Assembly: GCA_030285985.1 (NCBI GenBank)
Contig: CP127384.1
Span: forward strand, 2,654,501-2,718,500
Length of the DNA: 64,000 nucleotides
Direction: 5' to 3'
Source of the DNA: Aquidulcibacter paucihalophilus
GTDB taxonomy: Bacteria > Pseudomonadota > Alphaproteobacteria > Caulobacterales > Caulobacteraceae
Position numbers and translations under genes: made by a program. Each line of letters starts with the position of its first letter. Position 1 is the first letter of the stretch. The notes beneath the pieces are model-generated. The model worked only from the letters and a program-made list of their open reading frames with translations, had not been told where the DNA came from and did not search any database. Below are positions 57,890 through 64,000 of the stretch, piece after piece.

Positions 57890-58494
57890 TGACCCGGACG
57901 ATCGACTTCATCTTCGATTTCGCCAGCCCCAACGGCTATTTCGCGCACCATGGGCTGAAGGGTGTCGCCGAACGCACCGGTGCCTCGGTCAATCTGATCC
58001 CCTGCCTGCTGGGCGGTATCTTCAAGGCGACGGGCAACCAGGCTCCGTTCCTGGCCTTCGGCGGCGTCAAGGGGAAGATGGACTATGAGATGCTGGAGAT
58101 CCGGCGCTTCGTGGCCCGTCACAGCCTCACCGCCTTCCGGATGAACCCGCATTTCCCGGTCAACAGCCTGACGGCGATGCGCGGCCTTTGCGCGGTCGAG
58201 CCCGGACCGGATTTCGACCGCTATGTCGAGGCCGTTCTGGGCGGCTTCTGGGAGCGCCGTCTGGCGATGGGCGACCCTGCGGTTCTGCAGTCGGTGCTGG
58301 ATGAAGCCGGACTGGACGGCGCGGCGATCCTGGCCCGCGCCGGGACCGACGACGTCAAGGCGATCCTCGCGGCCAATACCGAGGCTGCCGTGGCGCGCGG
58401 CGTCTTCGGCGTGCCGACCTTTTTCGTCGGCGAGGAGATGTTCTTCGGCAAGGAACGGCTGGACCAGCTCGAAGCCCTCCTGTCCGCGACCTGA
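57889..58494 (+). CDS. 2-hydroxychromene-2-carboxylate isomerase family (DsbA fold)
   Basis: A 201-residue protein of the kappa-GST/HCCA isomerase family: IDFIFDFASPNGYFAHHGL with the active-site serine of FxSPxxY, PCLLGGIFKATGN, and the C-terminal GVFGVPTFFVGEEMFFGKER typical of the thioredoxin fold cis-proline loop. Members isomerise aromatic-ring fission products or act with glutathione. Coupled to the SDR gene, suggesting a joint role in a small catabolic or detoxification step; the substrate is unknown. Confidence 0.88.
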   Translation: MTRTIDFIFDFASPNGYFAHHGLKGVAERTGASVNLIPCLLGGIFKATGNQAPFLAFGGVKGKMDYEMLEIRRFVARHSLTAFRMNPHFPVNSLTAMRGLCAVEPGPDFDRYVEAVLGGFWERRLAMGDPAVLQSVLDEAGLDGAAILARAGTDDVKAILAANTEAAVARGVFGVPTFFVGEEMFFGKERLDQLEALLSAT

Positions 58495-58551
58495 TGGCGC
58501 GACACCGCTTCGCTTGAGGAAACGCCGGCGAATCGCCACCTTGTCCCCATC

Positions 58552-61035
58552 ATGAGTGATCGCGGCGCCGGACAGGCCCCCTCGCGCGTCGTCGCGGTTC
58601 TGGGCCCCACCAATACCGGCAAGACCCATCTGGCGGTCGAGCGGATGCTGGGCCACGCCTCGGGCATGATCGGCCTGCCGCTGCGGCTGCTGGCGCGCGA
58701 GATCTATGACCGGATCGTCAAACGACGCGGGGCCTCGGCCGTGGCCCTGGTGACGGGCGAGGAGAAGATCGTCCCGCCGCGGGCCGTCTATTTCGTCTGC
58801 ACCGTCGAGGCCATGCCGCTGGAACGGTCGGTCGAGTTCCTCGCCGTCGACGAGATCCAGCTGGTCGCCGACCCCGAGCGGGGGCACGTCTTCACCCAGC
58901 GGCTGCTGCATGCGCGCGGGCGTTTCGAGACCATGTTCCTCGGCGCCGGGACCATGGCGCCGCTGATCCGGTCGCTGGTGGCCGATGTCGAGATCGTGTC
59001 GCGCGAGCGGCTGTCGACCCTGAGCTACGCCGGGTCGAAGAAGCTGACCCGGCTGCCCGCCCGCAGCGCCATCGTCGCCTTCTCGACGGACCAGGTCTAC
59101 GCCATCGCCGAACTGATCCGGCGTCAGCGCGGCGGGGCGGCCGTGGTCATGGGGTCGCTGAGCCCGCGCACCCGCAACGCCCAGGTCGAGCTGTTCCAGT
59201 CGGGCGAGGTCGATTTTCTGGTCGCCACCGACGCCATCGGCATGGGGCTGAACATGGAGGTCGACCACGTCGCCTTCGCCGGCCTGCGGAAATTCGACGG
59301 GCGGCGGACGCGCTGGCTGCATGCGCATGAGATAGGCCAGATCGCCGGGCGGGCCGGGCGGCACCTGCGCGACGGGACGTTCGGCGTCACCGGCGAGGCA
59401 ACAGAGCTGGACCAGGATCTGGTCGAACAGGTGGTCGAGCACCGGTTCGATCCGGTCGAGGGTGCCGAGTGGCGCAATGCGCGGCTGGATTTCGACAGCC
59501 TGCCCGATCTGCTGCGTTCCCTGACCGTCACGCCGGGCGTGCGGGGGCTGAACCTGACCCAGCCGGCACTGGACGAGACCCTGCTGCGGCGGCTGATCAA
59601 GGACGAGGATGTGGCCCGCGTCGGCCGGTCGCGCGGGGCGATCATGCGGCTGTGGGAGGCCTGCCAGCTGCCGGACTTCCAGAAGACGACGCTGGACGAA
59701 CACGGGCGGCTGTCGAAGGAGATCTTCCAGGCCCTGACGGGCAAGCGCGGACGGCTGACGGCCGACTGGTTCGCACCACGGTTCGCCGAGCTGGACCGCG
59801 ACGACGGCCAGATCGACCAGCTTTCGGCGCGGCTGAGCGGGGTGCGGACCCTGAGCTATATCGCCAACCGGCCCGACTGGCTGGACCAGGCGCAGGGCTG
59901 GCGCGACAAGACCAAGGCGCTCGAGGAGCGGCTGTCCGATGTGCTGCACGAGCGGCTGACCGCCCGGTTCGTCGACCGGCGCACCACCGCCCTGATGCGG
60001 GCGCTGAACGTGACCGAGGATGCGGTGGCCGAGGTCGAGGCCGACGGCGCGGTCATCGTCGAGGGCCATGCCGTCGGGCGGCTGACCGGGGTGGAGTTCC
60101 GGATCGACAAGGGCTCGAGCGCGCTCGAGGACCGGGCCCTGCGGCATGCGGCGCGGCAGGCGGTGACGCCGGAGATCGCCCGGCGGCTGGGCCGGCTGGC
60201 GGCGGACGAGGACGCCGCCTTCGCCGTGACCCCCGACGGGGCGGTGCTGTGGCGCGGGGCGGCGGCCGGGCAGGTCACGGGCGGCGAGTGGTTTGCGCCG
60301 CGGGTGCGGCTGCTGGGCGAACTGGGGCCGACACCGGCCCGGGAACGGGCGCAGCGCCGGCTGGAGGCCTGGCTGGCGGCGGAGGCCGGGCGCGCGCTGA
60401 AGCCGCTGGCGCGGCTGAAGGGCGCGGTCGAGAGCGGCACCCTCAAGGGCCTGCCGCGCGGCATTGCCTTCCGCCTGATCGAGGCCGGCGGGGTCATCGA
60501 CCGGCGCGCGGTCGAGCGCGATCTCGCGGCGCTGAGCCAGGTCGAGCGACGCACGCTGAGGACCTTCGCCGTGCGGATGGGGTCGCATTCGGTCTGGCTG
60601 CCCGGCCTTCTGAAGGCGCGGGCGCGGGCGCTGATGCAGGCCTTCGTCGCCGCCGAACCGTTCCGGCCGGGTGCCACGGCCTTGACCGCCCTGCCCGCGA
60701 CGCCGCCCTCGCCGCGCCTGTTGTCGGCGTTCGGCCTGCGCGCCATCGGCAAGGTCGCGGCCGGGGTGGAGATGCTGGAGGCGCTCGCCGAACGGCAGGC
60801 GGCCGGCAAGGGGGTGCTGAACGAGGCCGATCTGGCGGCCCTGGGGGTTTCACTGGATGAGGCGAAGACCCTGACCGCGACGCTGAAGGCGTCACGGGCG
60901 CAGAAGCCGGACCGCGACGAGCGACCGAAGGTGGTGACGGACTCGCCGTTCGCCGCCCTGTCGGCCCTGACCGCCAAGCCTGCCCCGGCCCGGGCGAAAC
61001 GCAAACGCCCCCGCCGGACCCGCGCCCCCGCATGA
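58552..61035 (+). CDS. Suv3-like DEAD/DEAH-box helicase
   Basis: An 827-residue superfamily 2 helicase: motif I GPTNTGKTH (residues 18-26), motif II VDEIQ, motif III GAGTM, and motifs V/VI VATDAIGMGLN and GQIAGRAGR. The remainder is a long helical domain seen in alphaproteobacterial homologues of mitochondrial Suv3, ending in a basic tail ([12 protein letters not shown]). It probably unwinds structured RNA or RNA-DNA hybrids. Overlaps the S4-protein gene by 4 bp. Confidence 0.92.
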   Translation: MSDRGAGQAPSRVVAVLGPTNTGKTHLAVERMLGHASGMIGLPLRLLAREIYDRIVKRRGASAVALVTGEEKIVPPRAVYFVCTVEAMPLERSVEFLAVDEIQLVADPERGHVFTQRLLHARGRFETMFLGAGTMAPLIRSLVADVEIVSRERLSTLSYAGSKKLTRLPARSAIVAFSTDQVYAIAELIRRQRGGAAVVMGSLSPRTRNAQVELFQSGEVDFLVATDAIGMGLNMEVDHVAFAGLRKFDGRRTRWLHAHEIGQIAGRAGRHLRDGTFGVTGEATELDQDLVEQVVEHRFDPVEGAEWRNARLDFDSLPDLLRSLTVTPGVRGLNLTQPALDETLLRRLIKDEDVARVGRSRGAIMRLWEACQLPDFQKTTLDEHGRLSKEIFQALTGKRGRLTADWFAPRFAELDRDDGQIDQLSARLSGVRTLSYIANRPDWLDQAQGWRDKTKALEERLSDVLHERLTARFVDRRTTALMRALNVTEDAVAEVEADGAVIVEGHAVGRLTGVEFRIDKGSSALEDRALRHAARQAVTPEIARRLGRLAADEDAAFAVTPDGAVLWRGAAAGQVTGGEWFAPRVRLLGELGPTPARERAQRRLEAWLAAEAGRALKPLARLKGAVESGTLKGLPRGIAFRLIEAGGVIDRRAVERDLAALSQVERRTLRTFAVRMGSHSVWLPGLLKARARALMQAFVAAEPFRPGATALTALPATPPSPRLLSAFGLRAIGKVAAGVEMLEALAERQAAGKGVLNEADLAALGVSLDEAKTLTATLKASRAQKPDRDERPKVVTDSPFAALSALTAKPAPARAKRKRPRRTRAPA

Positions 61036-61316
61036 GCGAAACGGGCTGCCGCATCGATGTCTGGCTGTGGCGGGCGCGGTTCGCGAAGACCCGGACCCTC
61101 GCCGCCGCCATGGTCGAGCGCGGCGCGGTGCGGCTGACCCACAACGGGGTCCAGACCCGGCTCGACAAGCCCAGCCGCAGCGTTCACGTCGGCGACACGC
61201 TGGTGTTCGCCGTCGGCGGGCGGCTGGTGGAACTGACCGTCGAGGCCGCCGGCGAACGGCGCGGTCCGGCTGAAGAGGCGCGCGCCCTGTACAGTCTGCG
61301 GCACCCCCTCGGTTGA
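61032..61316 (+). CDS. S4-domain RNA-binding protein (HslR-like)
   Basis: A 94-residue protein: the S4 domain ([49 protein letters not shown]) followed by a short tail. Homologues (Hsp15/HslR) bind stalled 50S subunits. It overlaps the Suv3-like helicase gene by 4 bp, which suggests a joint RNA or ribosome function. Confidence 0.92.
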   Translation: MSETGCRIDVWLWRARFAKTRTLAAAMVERGAVRLTHNGVQTRLDKPSRSVHVGDTLVFAVGGRLVELTVEAAGERRGPAEEARALYSLRHPLG

Positions 61317-61386
61317 CAGCGCCCCCCGGCGGGGCCATTTGCGCTGCCCGTTCCTACTGCCAGCCGATAGCGCCCCAGACCGCCCC

Positions 61387-61728
61387 ATGACCTACATCGT
61401 CACCGACGCCTGCGTGAAATGTAAGTTCATGGACTGTGTCGAGGTCTGCCCCGTCGACTGCTTCTATGAGGGCGAGAATTTCCTCGTCATCGCCCCGGAC
61501 GAATGCATCGACTGCGGCGTGTGCGAACCGGAGTGCCCGGTCGACGCTATCAAGCCGGACACCGAGGACGAGCCGGACGGCAAATGGCTGATCGTCAACT
61601 CTGAATACGCCAAGGTCTGGCCGAACATCACGGTCAAGGGCACGCCGCCCGCCGACGCCGAGACGTTCGAGCGTGAGACGGGCAAGTTCGAGAAATATTT
61701 CTCGGAGAAACCCGGCAAGGGTTCCTGA
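61387..61728 (+). CDS. fdxA: Ferredoxin FdxA (7Fe-8S/8Fe-type)
   Basis: A 113-residue ferredoxin beginning [20 protein letters not shown] with cluster ligands in [18 protein letters not shown] and [14 protein letters not shown]. The long C-terminal tail is typical of alphaproteobacterial FdxA. It transfers electrons in the cytoplasm. The ATG at 61387 is fixed by family alignment. Gene order fdxA-carD is common in this group. Confidence 0.96.
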   Translation: MTYIVTDACVKCKFMDCVEVCPVDCFYEGENFLVIAPDECIDCGVCEPECPVDAIKPDTEDEPDGKWLIVNSEYAKVWPNITVKGTPPADAETFERETGKFEKYFSEKPGKGS

Positions 61729-62056
61729 GCCGCGCATCGCCTCGCTGATCGCACCGCCGCCCCCAGGCAGGTCGGGATTTACGGCCGCACACGCGCTGAC
61801 GCTGTGGACGTTTTGAAATTCCGCAATTTTGTGATAGGTTCCTGTCATTGGGTCGGGCGGTAAGCGATTTTCTCGCGCCGCCCGCGTTTGCGACAGAACT
61901 CTGCCCACGAAGGCGGGGTCGGCCAGAGGTTTGGTGATCCGTTTCCACAGTTGACGCCTGATTTTGCCGCGCCGCCGACGGGTGACCGTCTTCGGAGAGC
62001 GCACAGCTGTCTTCGGTGTATGCGTCCCGCCTTCCCTGCGCCGGGAAAGGAATGAC
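61729..62056. promoter_or_regulatory. carD upstream region
   Basis: A 328-bp gap with a possible promoter: TTGAAA (61813-61818), 16 bases, TAGGTT (61835-61840). This would give a 5' leader of about 210 nt. No gene seen. Confidence 0.4.
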
Positions 62057-62620
62057 ATGACGAGCAAGTCCGGACTGGAATTCAAGGTTGGCGACGCGGT
62101 CGTCTATCCGGCGCACGGCGTCGGCAAGGTCGCGGCGGTTGAGGTCCAGGAAGTCGCCGGCATGGAGCTGGAAGTCTATGTGGTCACCTTCGACCACGAG
62201 AAGATGACCCTGCGCGTTCCGACCAAGAAGGCCAAGACGGCCGGCCTGCGCTCGCTGGCCGCCGACGACGTGGTGACCAAGGCGCTGACGACCCTGAAGG
62301 GCCGCGCCCGTATCAAGCGCACCATGTGGTCGCGTCGCGCCCAGGAATACGAAGCCAAGATCAACTCGGGCGACCTGATCTCGATCGCCGAGGTCGTCCG
62401 CGACCTGCACCGCGCCGACAGCCAGCCGGAACAGTCCTATTCGGAGCGTCAGCTCTATGAATCGGCGCTGGACCGCATGGCCCGCGAAGTCGCCGCCGCC
62501 AATCGCATCGACAAGGACGCCGCCGTCCAGCTGCTGTCCAAGTCGCTGAGCGCCAAGAAGGCGGTCATCGCCGCCGCCGAAGCCGCTGAAGACGCGGCCG
62601 AAGAGGCCGAAGCCGCCTGA
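62057..62620 (+). CDS. carD: CarD-family RNA polymerase-binding regulator
   Basis: A 187-residue protein with the N-terminal RNA-polymerase interaction (Tudor-like) domain (LEFKVGDAVVYPAHGVGKVA) and a C-terminal helical DNA-binding part (RRAQEYEAKINSGDLISIAE, QSYSERQLYESALDRMAREV). CarD stabilises open complexes at many promoters including rRNA genes. The ATG 62057 is preferred; a strong terminator follows. Confidence 0.97.
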   Translation: MTSKSGLEFKVGDAVVYPAHGVGKVAAVEVQEVAGMELEVYVVTFDHEKMTLRVPTKKAKTAGLRSLAADDVVTKALTTLKGRARIKRTMWSRRAQEYEAKINSGDLISIAEVVRDLHRADSQPEQSYSERQLYESALDRMAREVAAANRIDKDAAVQLLSKSLSAKKAVIAAAEAAEDAAEEAEAA

Positions 62621-62645
62621 TCCGGCGACATCGCTGAACCTGTTG

Positions 62646-62674
62646 AAAGGCCCGGGAGCGATCCCGGGCCTTTT
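62646..62674 (+). terminator. Rho-independent terminator of carD
   Basis: Perfect stem GGCCCGGGA/TCCCGGGCC around GCGA followed by TTTTG, 26 bp after the carD stop. Confidence 0.9.
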
Positions 62675-62678
62675 GCTT

Positions 62679-63800
62679 TCAGGGGTGTCCCACGCTGAGC
62701 AGGGGTCCGTCCCCTTCCGGTTCGGAGACCGCCTCGACCGACGCGCGCGCCGGCCCGGCGGCACGCCGGGGAAACACGACCAGGCTGAGCAGATAGCCGA
62801 CGATGGCGCTGCCGCCGTATCCGACGAGCGGCGTCGGATAGTTGCCGAGCGCCGCCGCCAGAACGAGCCCCGCCCAGACCGCACCGAAGGCGATGCAGGC
62901 GGATTGCGCCGGGCAACTCAATCGCCGGGCGGCCAGGGCCGGGAGCACCAGCAGCGCCGCGCCCAGGACGACGGCGAGTCCCGCCAGCGGATGGACGGCG
63001 AAGGCTGAATAGAGGATCTGGTCGACGAACGGCATGGCCGGCGACGGGTCGGCCTGCGCCATGGCGGCCGCAAAGCCGGCAAGGGCGGCGGCCGCGCCGG
63101 CCAGCGTTTGCCGGTCGGGACGGATAAGGGCGACCACCGTCAAACCGGCCGCCAGGGCTCCGGCCATCCCGCGATCGGGTTGCAGGGCCAGGGCCAGCGC
63201 CGCCAGGGCGATCCCCGCCAGGGACAGGGTATCCCGCGACCGAGCGAACAGCACCGCCATGAGCGGCACGAACATCATGGCCGGCTGGATGATGAGCGGC
63301 CCCAACGCCACCCACCGCGTCACGCCACCGACCGAGACGCCCCAGAGGCTGACCGCCAGCAGGACGAGGCCCAGGAGCAGATTGGTCGGGCCGGCCGGCA
63401 GATGCCCGCGCCGGTCGGCCAGGGTCAGGATGCCCAGCGCGACCAGGCCGAACGCCAGGGCTCCTGCATTGATCATCAGGTGGCGGTCCGGCGCGCCGCC
63501 CGCCGCCAGATATGCCAGGCCGAGGGCCGTCGCGCCTGCCCCGCACAAGACCGCTACGCCGCGCGGTCCCAAGGTCTTGCCGTCACCCATGGTTTCGTCC
63601 CCCTTTCGATTCGAATTCGACAACCGGTATCGGATGGCTTCGCCGACCGCCCAGAACAGGCAGCCGAGCGAGAACCGCAGCGCTTCGCCGGGACGGGTGA
63701 TGGCCCCGGCCTCGCGAAAGGCCGCGTCGCCCCAGGGCCGCAAGGACGGCGGCAGAAGTCTGCGGACGAGGGCGAAAAGCCAGTGGCTGACGGCGCTCAT
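62679..63800 (-). CDS. SEDS-like (FtsW/RodA-type) membrane protein with N-terminal prefix
   Basis: A 373-residue polytopic protein. The first 60 residues (ALVRRLLPPSLRPWGDAAFR...WAVGEAIRYRL) form a cytoplasmic prefix with an amphipathic helix. The rest has about nine helices with SEDS-like landmarks: GGVTRWVALGPLIIQPAMMF (compare GARRW...QPSE), LQPDRGMAG (compare QPDLGTA) and NYPTPLVGYGGSAIVGYLL (compare PLPFVSYGGSS). So it looks like a divergent, shortened glycan polymerase homologue. The ATG overlaps the stop of a PadR regulator gene by 2 bases, indicating an operon. Confidence 0.65.
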   Translation of the reverse strand: MSAVSHWLFALVRRLLPPSLRPWGDAAFREAGAITRPGEALRFSLGCLFWAVGEAIRYRLSNSNRKGDETMGDGKTLGPRGVAVLCGAGATALGLAYLAAGGAPDRHLMINAGALAFGLVALGILTLADRRGHLPAGPTNLLLGLVLLAVSLWGVSVGGVTRWVALGPLIIQPAMMFVPLMAVLFARSRDTLSLAGIALAALALALQPDRGMAGALAAGLTVVALIRPDRQTLAGAAAALAGFAAAMAQADPSPAMPFVDQILYSAFAVHPLAGLAVVLGAALLVLPALAARRLSCPAQSACIAFGAVWAGLVLAAALGNYPTPLVGYGGSAIVGYLLSLVVFPRRAAGPARASVEAVSEPEGDGPLLSVGHP

Positions 63801-64000
63801 GCCAGCCGCCCTTCCGGCAAGACTTCGCTACCCGCGCCCGCCGCGGCGTACTCATCGGCCAGACGGCAGCCGGCCGCCGTCAGCCGGTAGACATGGCGTG
63901 GGGGCCGTCCCGGAACCTCGGACGCCTGCCAGTCCGCCACCAGATAGCCCTGGGCCTCGAGGCGGATGAGCAGGGGGTAGAGGGTGCCTGACTTGATCTC
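63797..64000 (-). CDS. PadR-family regulator, 3' part
   Basis: Partial gene running off the right edge of the window. The visible 67 codons show the end of the PadR winged helix (KSGTLYPLLIRLEAQGYLVA, RPPRHVYRLTAAGCRLAD) and a short tail. It overlaps the SEDS-like gene and probably controls it. Confidence 0.9.
   Translation of the reverse strand, partial: EIKSGTLYPLLIRLEAQGYLVADWQASEVPGRPPRHVYRLTAAGCRLADEYAAAGAGSEVLPEGRLA

Noticed and set aside
57811..60588. Very long open frame (925 codons) on the minus strand
   Set aside because: It is antisense to the SDR, isomerase and helicase genes, whose motifs are unmistakable; its translation is Arg/Gln/Pro-rich and has no domain. It is a GC-rich shadow.

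Overview
The window is high-GC DNA from an alphaproteobacterium, most likely Caulobacterales and Brevundimonas-like. The evidence is the CarD, FdxA, Suv3-type helicase and S4-protein block, the large Caulobacterales-style TonB-dependent receptors, and repeats whose spurious translations (SAFHP..., NGSEAD...) I associate with Brevundimonas and sphingomonad genomes. This assignment is inference; there is no 16S rRNA gene here.

Layout. Positions 1-1121 (a secreted protein, a DUF983 protein, a tiny membrane protein) and 56741-64000 (tRNA-Arg(CCT), an SDR and DsbA-fold isomerase pair, Suv3-like helicase, S4 protein, fdxA, carD, a SEDS-like membrane protein, a PadR regulator) are chromosomal flanks. 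Between them lies an integrative genomic island of about 55.6 kb. The last 46 bp of the tRNA gene (56741-56786) are repeated exactly at 1122-1167, and a P4-type integrase (1323-2609) sits just inside the left copy.

Island, left to right. (1) Integrase, AlpA-like regulator, DUF2958 protein and an HUH/YxxK Rep-like protein (1.3-6.7 kb). (2) Cargo with signs of decay: a frameshifted gene, a DUF885 peptidase-like protein, an mmsB fragment, an Xre regulator divergent from a lipoprotein/SHOCT operon, and a PGN_0703-type nuclease (6.8-14.1 kb). (3) A probable defence or stress locus (14.7-21.9 kb). It begins with a sigma-factor-like protein, a small HTH-like protein and a 1129-residue fusion of an ImmA/IrrE metallopeptidase, a UvrD helicase and a Cys-ligated nuclease-like domain. 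A ubiquitin-like operon follows directly: multiubiquitin, DUF6791-ThiF E1 and DUF6527. (4) A minimal tyrosine recombinase followed by nine same-orientation palindromic repeats, mostly separating single small genes (22.4-28.2 kb); this looks like a gene-cassette array. (5) An ABC importer and two TonB receptors for a metal chelate (29-36.2 kb). (6) An IS3 remnant, small genes and an NTase (36.3-39.6 kb). (7) An S41 peptidase, a BLUF photoreceptor, three NTF2-like secreted proteins, two giant TonB receptors flanking a JmjC oxygenase, and Lrp, MarR and OmpR-type regulators (40-55.2 kb). (8) An IS6 remnant and a final hypothetical gene before the tRNA.

How the parts work together. The integrase and AlpA-like protein would move the island. 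The 14.7-21.9 kb locus combines an IrrE-like protease, a possible HTH or sigma target, a DNA-end helicase and a complete-looking ubiquitin-like modification cassette, and is my best candidate for an undescribed system. Both giant receptor promoters and the lrp promoter share a TTAC-N6-GTAA dyad, which suggests one Lrp regulon. The second candidate for novelty is the recombinase-plus-repeat cassette array. All functional statements rest on reading motifs by eye; no database search was run.
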